A stretch of 43,321 bases of DNA, taken from assembly GCA_018831055.1 (NCBI GenBank), contig JAHJRE010000137.1:1-43321 (forward strand). Reading direction: 5' to 3'. Position numbers and translations under genes: made by a program. Within the stretch, counting starts at the first letter, position 1. The number at the start of each line of letters is the position of its first letter. The notes under the pieces are model-generated. The model had not been told where the DNA came from and made no database searches. It saw only the letters and a list, made by a program, of their open reading frames with translations. Positions 1 to 6,107 of this stretch are shown in pieces. The stretch comes from Bacteroidota bacterium. GTDB taxonomy: Bacteria; Bacteroidota; Bacteroidia; Bacteroidales; B18-G4.

Positions 1-18
1 CCCGTATGATCAGAAAGA

Positions 19-62
19 GCGTGGGGCGGCGGGCTTCGCCCGCCGCCCCACGCCTCTGTTTT
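19..62 (+). terminator. Strong GC hairpin, probable rho-independent terminator
   Basis: Perfect 16-bp arms at 19-34 and 38-53 enclose a TTC loop and are followed by a T-rich stretch (ctctgtttt, 54-62). It would end a plus-strand gene lying left of the window. The arms are nearly all G and C, so on the minus strand it would also fold, but no T tract follows there. Confidence 0.7.
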
Positions 63-80
63 ATTAGGCACCACGCCGTC

Positions 81-285
81 ATCCCGGCGTAAGCCGGGAT
101 CTGGCATCCGTCACCCCGGTGAAAACCGGGGCATCCCGGTGTAAGCCGGGACATCCCGGTGAACCCGGGGCATCCCGGCGAAAGCCGGGATCTGGCATCC
201 CCGTCATCCCGGTGTAAGCCGGGACATCCCGGTGAAACCCGGGGCATCCCGGCGAAAACCGGGACATCCCGGCGTAAGCCGGGAT
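81..285. repeat. Array of about nine 20-bp palindromic GC-rich units
   Basis: Units of the form atcccgg(c/t)g(t/a)aa(g/a)ccggg(a/g) follow each other at about 20-bp spacing (units begin near 81, 113, 133, 153, 172, 206, 226, 246 and 266). Each is itself a short inverted repeat, CCCGG...CCGGG. A spacer beginning ctggcat recurs at 101, 192 and 286, giving a higher-order period of about 91-94 bp. Open frames across it on both strands are low-complexity products of the repeat and not genes. A diverged single unit with the same architecture lies at 4322-4337. Confidence 0.85.
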
Positions 286-300
286 CTGGCATCCCCGCAC

Positions 301-533
301 ATGCCGGGACGGGACAGCCTAACATAATCCCCCAGCCCCCCTGTGACTTTTTCCCAATTCCCCGTCTAATGTTTGTTAAAAAACGTTTATAAAATATTTT
401 TTGTGCTTTGTACCGGGATTCAATTTTTAGCATATTATTGCACGCTTTTTCAAATACCGGGGCGTAAAATACAAGGTGTTGAAAAGCAGGAAATTATATT
501 AGGTTCTTTACATTAACTTTTTAATCATTTTAA
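301..533. other. AT-rich intergenic region upstream of the kamA operon
   Basis: No gene is recognisable. The stretch turns sharply AT-rich after the GC-rich repeat array and should hold the promoter of the operon starting at 534. I see several T-rich blocks but no clear TTTG-N19-TAnnTTTG match, so I do not place a promoter here. Confidence 0.4.
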
Positions 534-1775
534 ATGATCACTAAAAATCTGCATGTTTCAAAATCTATCCTTGAACTGGATGATTTTGAAGAACCTCCGC
601 CTCTGAACGGAAAGAACCGCTCAACCCTCATGGCCGAACCGGCCCACGTTTCGTTTCATACTTCCCAGAAAACCATCGTCTTCCGCGAAAGATTCTTTCC
701 AGGAATCACGGATAATGAATGGAATGACTGGAAATGGCAGATACGGAACAGCTTCACTTCTTTTGAGGCATTGAGCAGGGTCCTGAGTCTATCGGCGGAT
801 GAGATCGGCTTCAAAGAGCAATCGTTGAATCTGCCGGTGCGTATCACTCCTTACTATGCCAGCTTGCTGGATGAGTTCGATTCGCTACAGCCTCTGCGGC
901 GAACCATGGTACCTGTGATGGATGAGCTGATGGTCTCCCCCGGGGAGGCTTCCGATCCGCTCGGAGAGGAACACGACAGCCCCGTTCCGCTGATCATACA
1001 CCGTTATCCCGACAGGGCGCTGTTCCTGGTTACGGACTTCTGCTCGGCCTATTGCCGCTACTGCACAAGATCGCATTTGGTATCGAAAAAGCAACACGCG
1101 GGGTCCAGACTGATCGATGGTGCCATCCAATACATTGCCAATCACCCGGAAATCCGCGATGTGATCATCTCCGGCGGCGATCCGCTCACTCAGTCGGACG
1201 AGCGCCTGGAGTATATCCTCTCAAGCCTGCGGGCCATCCCACACCTGGAGATCATCAGGATTGGCACCAAGGTACCGGCCGTACTCCCCATGCGGATTAC
1301 GAAAAAGCTCACTAACATGCTGAAGAAATTCCATCCGCTGTTCATGAGCATTCATTTTACGCATCCCGACGAGATGACTCCCGAAACCGGCCATGCCTGC
1401 AATATGCTCGCCGATGCCGGGATACCCATGGGCAGCCAGACCGTCCTGCTTAAAGGCATCAACGATATGGAAGGTGTATACCGCAAGCTGACCCACGAGC
1501 TGCTGAAGGTGAGGGTGAAACCTTATTACCTCTATCAGTGCGACCCTATCCCGGGTTCCTCACATTTCAGGACAAGCGTGGAAGCCGGACTGGATGTGAT
1601 ACGCAACCTACGGGGCTTTACCTCGGGTTATGCTGTACCGCATTATGTGATCGATGCTCCGGGTGGGGGAGGAAAGATTCCGCTGCTGCCCGAATACGTT
1701 ACCGGCAGGGAGAACGGAGATATCCTGCTGGTCAACTATCAGAAAAAGGTGTTCCGGTATCCGGATTATATGTAG
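534..1775 (+). CDS. kamA: KamA-family radical SAM aminomutase (lysine 2,3-aminomutase-like)
   Basis: 413 aa, the usual size of lysine 2,3-aminomutase. The radical SAM cluster motif CxxxCxxC is at C170, C174 and C177 (CSAYCRYC), after the family stretch HRYPDRALFLVTD. The PLP-binding motif PGGGGK ends at K381. In the clostridial enzyme, two aspartates (D293, D330) bind the epsilon-amino group of lysine. Both have counterparts here: the D of YQCDP and D374 in DAPGGGGK. Glutamate 2,3-aminomutases replace them, so a lysine-like substrate is more likely. The expected reaction is migration of the alpha-amino group to C3. EpmB, the EF-P-modifying relative, lacks this C-terminal architecture and has no EpmA partner here. 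It is the first gene of a four-gene operon with two ATP-grasp ligases and a GNAT, so the beta-amino acid is probably ligated and acetylated. Family is sure; the exact substrate is inferred. Confidence 0.9.
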   Translation: MITKNLHVSKSILELDDFEEPPPLNGKNRSTLMAEPAHVSFHTSQKTIVFRERFFPGITDNEWNDWKWQIRNSFTSFEALSRVLSLSADEIGFKEQSLNLPVRITPYYASLLDEFDSLQPLRRTMVPVMDELMVSPGEASDPLGEEHDSPVPLIIHRYPDRALFLVTDFCSAYCRYCTRSHLVSKKQHAGSRLIDGAIQYIANHPEIRDVIISGGDPLTQSDERLEYILSSLRAIPHLEIIRIGTKVPAVLPMRITKKLTNMLKKFHPLFMSIHFTHPDEMTPETGHACNMLADAGIPMGSQTVLLKGINDMEGVYRKLTHELLKVRVKPYYLYQCDPIPGSSHFRTSVEAGLDVIRNLRGFTSGYAVPHYVIDAPGGGGKIPLLPEYVTGRENGDILLVNYQKKVFRYPDYM

Positions 1776-1802
1776 GCTTTAACCGTTTAATTTTTACAGA
1801 CC

Positions 1803-2795
1803 ATGATCATCGGACTCACATATGATCTCCGTTCGGCTTATCTTGCCATGGGCTATTCCGAGGAGGAAACCGCCGAATTCGACCGTGAAAGCACCATCGA
1901 TTCCCTCGATGCCACCTTGCAGGATCTGGGATACCAGACCCGCCGCATCGGGCATCTCAGGCAATTGATAGAACGGCTGCAACAGGGAGAAAGCTGGGAC
2001 CTGGTTTTCAACATCTGCGAAGGCATGCACGGCATAGCCCGCGAAGCCCAGGTCCCGGCCCTGCTGGATGCATACCGCATCCCCTATGTCTTCTCATCCC
2101 CCCTCGTGATGGCCCTTACACTCGATAAGTCGATGGCCAAAAGGGTTGTTCGTGACGCCGGTATCAACACACCGGATTTTATCGTTGTCAACAAAACATC
2201 GGATATCAACCATGTCCGTCTTCCCTTCCCTCTCTTTGCCAAACCCCTTGCGGAAGGCACAGGGAAAGGGATCAACGGGAAATCGGTGATCCGCGACAGG
2301 AAAGAACTGAACGATACCTGTACCTACCTGCTGAAGGAATTCAGACAACCCGTGATCGTGGAAGCCTTCCTGAGCGGACGGGAATTCACCACCGGCATCG
2401 TGGGTACCGGCGATCGGGCCCGCTGCGTGGGAACCATGGAGATCATCCTGAACCATAAAGCAGAACAGGATGTATATTCCTATACCAATAAGGAAGAATG
2501 TGAATCGTTGGTAAAATATGTTGCCACCAAAGGAAAGGAAAAGGAGGAATGTGAACAACTGGCCCTGGATGCATACAGGGTTCTGGGCTGTGAGGATGCC
2601 GCCAGGGTGGATATACGCTACGATGCTGATGGCCGGGCTTCTTTTATGGAGATCAACCCCTTGCCCGGACTCCATCCTGAACACTCCGACCTGCCCATCC
2701 TGGCTGGACTGAATGGGATACCTTTCCCCGAACTGATGAAGATGATCATGGATTCGGCGGTCTCTAAGATCACATCAGCCATTCATAAAACCTAG
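1803..2795 (+). CDS. ATP-grasp ligase, D-Ala-D-Ala ligase-like (1)
   Basis: 330 aa. The N-terminal third carries a Ddl-like segment (DLVFNICEGMHG, then PALLDAYRIPYVFSSP) followed by the ATP-grasp region (LDKSMAKRVVRDAGI, then FAKPLAEGTGKGI). The C-terminus has the metal-binding signature ARVDIR...FMEINPLPGL, with the E and N expected to hold Mg-ATP. Ddl enzymes normally read EVNT.PG in this place, and the active-site tail differs, so I read it as a carboxylate-amine ligase of unknown substrate and not a cell-wall Ddl. It lies 27 bp after kamA and 8 bp before a second ATP-grasp gene of the same family. Likely role (inference): joining an amino acid to the beta-amino acid made by the KamA protein. 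Confidence 0.85.
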   Translation: MIIGLTYDLRSAYLAMGYSEEETAEFDRESTIDSLDATLQDLGYQTRRIGHLRQLIERLQQGESWDLVFNICEGMHGIAREAQVPALLDAYRIPYVFSSPLVMALTLDKSMAKRVVRDAGINTPDFIVVNKTSDINHVRLPFPLFAKPLAEGTGKGINGKSVIRDRKELNDTCTYLLKEFRQPVIVEAFLSGREFTTGIVGTGDRARCVGTMEIILNHKAEQDVYSYTNKEECESLVKYVATKGKEKEECEQLALDAYRVLGCEDAARVDIRYDADGRASFMEINPLPGLHPEHSDLPILAGLNGIPFPELMKMIMDSAVSKITSAIHKT

Positions 2796-2803
2796 CCGGT
2801 AAT

Positions 2804-3757
2804 ATGAAAAAGGCAATCATCCTGATCAACGCCCTGGGCCCGGATGCGGGACCTGATGAAATCGATGTTCTCAAACAGGCAGAAGCCATTGAACATGCAC
2901 TGCTGGAACTGGGATATGCAACGGAACGGCTCTTTCTCGACCTTGACCTGAAACATGCCGCCCTAAAGCTCCAGGAAGCATCACCCCACTTTGTCTTTAA
3001 CCTCGTGGAAAGCCTCGATGGCTCCGGCAACCTTATCCACCTTGGTCCCACCCTGCTGGAACATCTGAAGATCCCTTTTACAGGATGCGGCTCCGAAGCC
3101 ATGTACATCACCAGCAATAAGATCCTGGCCAAAACCCTGATGCAACAGAAAGGCATACCTACCCCCCACTGGTTCGAAGATCCTTCGGATGCCATGCCGG
3201 ATAAGCATTATATCGCCAAACCGATGTGGGAGGATGCATCCCTGGGTATAGGCGACGGCAATATCCTGCCGGGTGATCCCGTTGTGATCCGCAACTTCCT
3301 GGAAAATAACAGGAATTACCGTTATTTCTTTGAAGAATACATCGAAGGACGGGAGTTCAATATTTCTCTGCTTGCCGGAACGGTCCTGCCCGTGGCCGAG
3401 ATCGAGTTCCGCGGCTACCCCGCCGGCAAACCCCGTATCGTGGGATATGAGGCAAAATGGCAGGAAGGTTCATTCGAATATGAGAATACGGTTCGCTCTT
3501 TCGGGCTTGATAGCAAGGATACAAAGCTTACCGGGCATTTAAAGGATATTTGTCTTCACTGTTGGTCCCTTTTCGGTTTATCGGGCTATGCAAGGGTTGA
3601 CTTCCGGGTGGATCAGAAGGGCAGGCCCTGGGTGCTGGAAGTCAATGCAAATCCATGCCTGTCGCCGGATGCCGGATTTGTGGCCGCTGCCGACAGAGCG
3701 GGCATTGGTTTTACCAGGGTTGTTGAACGAATTATAAAGGATATATGGAAAGTATAA
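2804..3757 (+). CDS. ATP-grasp ligase, D-Ala-D-Ala ligase-like (2)
   Basis: 317 aa, homologous to the preceding gene but clearly diverged. It shows FNLVESLDGSGNL, PTLLEHLKIPFTGCGSEA, the nucleotide-binding segment NKILAKTLMQQKGIPTPHWF, and the metal-binding end ARVDFR...LEVNANPCLSPDAGF. LEVNANP is a canonical ATP-grasp ending. Two successive ligases in one operon fit two successive amide-forming steps, or a heteromeric enzyme. Its last codons overlap the start of the GNAT gene by 13 nt, so the two are probably translationally coupled. The substrate cannot be told from the sequence. Confidence 0.85.
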   Translation: MKKAIILINALGPDAGPDEIDVLKQAEAIEHALLELGYATERLFLDLDLKHAALKLQEASPHFVFNLVESLDGSGNLIHLGPTLLEHLKIPFTGCGSEAMYITSNKILAKTLMQQKGIPTPHWFEDPSDAMPDKHYIAKPMWEDASLGIGDGNILPGDPVVIRNFLENNRNYRYFFEEYIEGREFNISLLAGTVLPVAEIEFRGYPAGKPRIVGYEAKWQEGSFEYENTVRSFGLDSKDTKLTGHLKDICLHCWSLFGLSGYARVDFRVDQKGRPWVLEVNANPCLSPDAGFVAAADRAGIGFTRVVERIIKDIWKV

Positions 3758-4230
3758 GTTTCAGGAAGGAAGTCAGGAAAAGCGATGTGGAGACCGTACG
3801 GGAAATGGTGACAGGAACGGGTTTCTTCAACCGGGAGGAGATTGATATCGCCGCCGAACTGGTTATGGAAAGGCTTGAAAAAGGCGAGGCCAGCGGTTAT
3901 GAGTTCATCTTCCTGGAGCTCGACGAGACCACCGTAGCTTATTCCTGTTTCGGCAGGATACCCCTCACTAAAAGCAGTTACGACCTCTACTGGATCGTGA
4001 CCAATACCCAATGGCGCAACCGCGGACTGGGCAAGATACTCCTGAAAGAAACCGAAGAGGCCATCCTGAAAGAAAATGGAAGTGCCGTTTACGCAGAAAC
4101 CTCCTCCCGGGAACAGTACCTCCCAACCCGGAAATTTTACGAAAACAACGGCTATCTGCTTAAAGCCCGCTTCGAGGATTATTACGACAGGGGTGATGAC
4201 CTGGTGTTTTATGTAAAGGGGTTGGCTTAG
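3745..4230 (+). CDS. GNAT-family N-acetyltransferase
   Basis: 161 aa, a single GNAT domain. Acetyl-CoA motif A is visible as WRNRGLGKILLKETE (R-x-x-G-x-G pattern), after the beta-4 strand DLYWIVTN. The end SSREQYLPTRKFYENNGYL matches the usual ARxFYExxGF C-terminal part. It overlaps the second ATP-grasp gene by 13 nt. In archaea and some bacteria lysine 2,3-aminomutase (AblA) is paired with an acetyltransferase (AblB) to make N-epsilon-acetyl-beta-lysine, an osmolyte. AblB is larger, so this is at most an analogous step. It may acetylate the product of the two ligases (inference). Confidence 0.85.
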   Translation: MESISFRKEVRKSDVETVREMVTGTGFFNREEIDIAAELVMERLEKGEASGYEFIFLELDETTVAYSCFGRIPLTKSSYDLYWIVTNTQWRNRGLGKILLKETEEAILKENGSAVYAETSSREQYLPTRKFYENNGYLLKARFEDYYDRGDDLVFYVKGLA

Positions 4231-4300
4231 AGCAGGTTAGTAGAAGATAGATTGCAAGGATGATACTTGTTTTTGCAGGTTTAATGCTGGATAGTATTTC

Positions 4301-4394
4301 ACCACAATAGTCACAACCTGTCCCGATGAAAATCGGGAATAGAACACATTAGTTTTATATGATTACTATTGTGTTCTATTGTGCCTATTGTGGT
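4301..4394. repeat. Nested inverted repeat that can fold as a three-way junction
   Basis: The outer arms 4301-4316 (accacaatagtcacaa) and 4379-4394 pair with one mismatch. Inside lie a hairpin 4322-4337 (cccgat, GAAA loop, atcggg) and a second inverted repeat with 4339-4348 pairing perfectly with 4370-4379. It sits between two convergent genes (GNAT ending at 4230 and the T9SS gene ending at 4418), so it could serve as a two-way transcription end or be a palindromic repeat element. No long T tract follows on either strand. Confidence 0.6.
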
Positions 4395-4417
4395 TACATT
4401 CTCTCATTCTTCACCAC

Positions 4418-5917
4418 CTACTTAATCACAAGAAGCCCGGAACTAACCCTCATACCTGCTGCCTCCACAGTAACATGATAAACACCTGATGTAAGAACAA
4501 GACTATTGTCCGTTACCAGGTCCAATCTCCAGGAATGGGTTCCCTCTTCCTGAAAAACCGGGGCCGGCCGGTAAACGATCACTCCCCTGGAATCTGTCAC
4601 AGTCACCCGAACTTCAGATGCCTTATTTAGTGTATATTCCAACCTCACGCTTTCCCTTGCCGGATTGGGGGAAAGGGACAATTGTATTCCTGTTTCGCTG
4701 CTATGTTCATTCAATCCTCCCAGGCAATTCAAATCCCGCGAATGGTATATTTTCCAATGTCCATATTCATAAGCTTCCCAAAGCAGATAATTATACCAGC
4801 AATAAAGTGGAGTACTTTCTCCCAGGAAGAACTCCGGATTCCTGTTGGGGCATCCCAGGTTTGAAAAGTTTTCCAAATAATAATAATCATCAATATATGG
4901 ATTCTCATTGAGGAATATCTCATTATTACCCCCAACAGGATAGGTACATGCCAGGTAGTTTCCTTCCATATACAACGCTGAGGTAATATTTTTGCTGTTT
5001 GGCAAATACTCTCTGATGGCAACATCCGGAGGACCGGTCTGCTGGAAATAATACTCTGTTCCGTGCATTACATCGTCCCTTCCCACTCCGATGGGGCTCC
5101 AGAAGGAATCAACATGTTCCGTAGAAAACGCCAGAAGGTAACTATTATATGCCTTGTCGTCGGTGAGACCCACACAATTACCCCCATTATAAAATATCTC
5201 CGGTTCGCTCCATCCGCTGTCATAATCCCATTCACTCTGATAAATAAATGCACTGCTGTCGGTATTCCGGATCCACAGCACTTTGCTGTTTTCCAATGTC
5301 CAGCATCGAAATACAGGATCGGTACAGTTACCGCTATCAATAACCAGTGGTTCGGTAAAGTTTATCTGACCATCATCATTGTACAAAAAACAATGCATGA
5401 CCTTCCCCCCCTGTATCCATGCAATATCATTGGAATACCAGTAATCATACAAAAAACCGCTTGAAGCAACATTCAGCTGTGTTTCATCCTCCGGTGTTGT
5501 GGCAAATGGAATGGGATCGGAAATGTATCCTCCCGAAGACAGTTTAAGATAATAAATATCCTGGTTCCCCGCTTCATCTGTCTGATACATAATGTATAGC
5601 GTATCAGCAGGGAAATAATCCGTTTCCACCACCACCGGATGGGTATAATGCACCCCGGGTGTGCTCAATAAGGCTGCAGCAGCATTGCCATGAAGCAACT
5701 CCTGGTGCCAGAGGGCAGTGGCAGTAGAATCTGACCACCGTTCCCAGAAAAGGTGCAATTGTTCGACATCATTGTCCTGGAACACGCTCAGATAAGGATT
5801 GGTGTTGTTATCCATAGTATCTCCCAACACTGCCGGATCATCCCACTGACCCCGAACACTGCTGACCAGGAAAACAAAAAGAATCGCAAAAAACACTTTA
5901 AACATTACACTTGCCAT
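4418..5917 (-). CDS. Secreted protein with T9SS C-terminal sorting domain
   Basis: 499 aa. The signal peptide covers about residues 1-23 (FFAILFVFLVSSVRGQ). The body is rich in aromatic residues and Asp/Asn, and looks like a beta-propeller made of short repeats (for example DTLYIMYQTDEAGNQDIYYL, VLWIRNTDSSAFIYQ). I recognise no catalytic motif. The last 80 or so residues are a type A T9SS sorting domain: LSLSPNPARESVRLEY, then GVIVYR, then LTSGVYHVTVEAAG and VSSGLLVIK. The protein is expected to cross the outer membrane by the Por system and be anchored or released. It is flanked by convergent and divergent genes, so it is probably monocistronic. A second Met five codons in is an equally possible start. 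Confidence 0.85.
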   Translation of the reverse strand: MASVMFKVFFAILFVFLVSSVRGQWDDPAVLGDTMDNNTNPYLSVFQDNDVEQLHLFWERWSDSTATALWHQELLHGNAAAALLSTPGVHYTHPVVVETDYFPADTLYIMYQTDEAGNQDIYYLKLSSGGYISDPIPFATTPEDETQLNVASSGFLYDYWYSNDIAWIQGGKVMHCFLYNDDGQINFTEPLVIDSGNCTDPVFRCWTLENSKVLWIRNTDSSAFIYQSEWDYDSGWSEPEIFYNGGNCVGLTDDKAYNSYLLAFSTEHVDSFWSPIGVGRDDVMHGTEYYFQQTGPPDVAIREYLPNSKNITSALYMEGNYLACTYPVGGNNEIFLNENPYIDDYYYLENFSNLGCPNRNPEFFLGESTPLYCWYNYLLWEAYEYGHWKIYHSRDLNCLGGLNEHSSETGIQLSLSPNPARESVRLEYTLNKASEVRVTVTDSRGVIVYRPAPVFQEEGTHSWRLDLVTDNSLVLTSGVYHVTVEAAGMRVSSGLLVIK

Positions 5918-5999
5918 ATAAATCTTAATTTTAAATGATAATTTTTCTAAATATATAACAATTCTCTACGTATTCCAAAAAATATTCCACTTAATACAC

Positions 6000-6063
6000 C
6001 TTCCCACCCTCTCTTCTCCCCTCTCCCTTCTCCCTTCTCCCTGTTCCCCATTTTCTTTTTCCC
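6000..6063 (+). other. Polypyrimidine tract upstream of the AAA gene
   Basis: Almost only C and T on the plus strand, with short repeated blocks of ctcccttctcc type; the only purines are a few isolated bases. It ends directly at the -7 element of the promoter at 6064. Such polypurine-polypyrimidine tracts can adopt triplex (H-DNA) structure; whether this one does is not visible. Confidence 0.5.
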
Positions 6064-6071
6064 TATATTTG
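6064..6071 (+). promoter_or_regulatory. Bacteroidetes -7 promoter element TATATTTG
   Basis: Exact TAnnTTTG match 36 bp upstream of the ATG at 6108. No good TTTG -33 box lies 19-21 bp upstream, where the polypyrimidine tract sits. The in-frame TTG at 6069 lies inside this element, which argues against using it as a translation start. Confidence 0.5.
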
Positions 6072-6107
6072 CACTTCTCACTATTCCTGAAAGACATTTT
6101 TGCCATT

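Noticed and set aside
81-285. CRISPR array
   Set aside because: Units follow each other with almost no unique spacers, the intervening words themselves repeat, and no cas genes are present.
79-392. Open frames of 73-77 aa on both strands over the GC-rich repeat
   Set aside because: They encode only the translated palindromic unit (repeats of PGHPGE or AYAGM type), with no start context and no conservation beyond the repeat itself.
1803-3757. Genuine D-Ala-D-Ala ligases for cell-wall synthesis
   Set aside because: Two diverged copies next to a KamA enzyme and a GNAT, away from mur genes, with altered C-terminal signatures, fit another ligase role better.
6069-6107. TTG start giving 13 extra residues to the AAA protein
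   Set aside because: The TTG lies within the -7 promoter element TATATTTG, and an ATG with a purine-rich upstream stretch follows at 6108.
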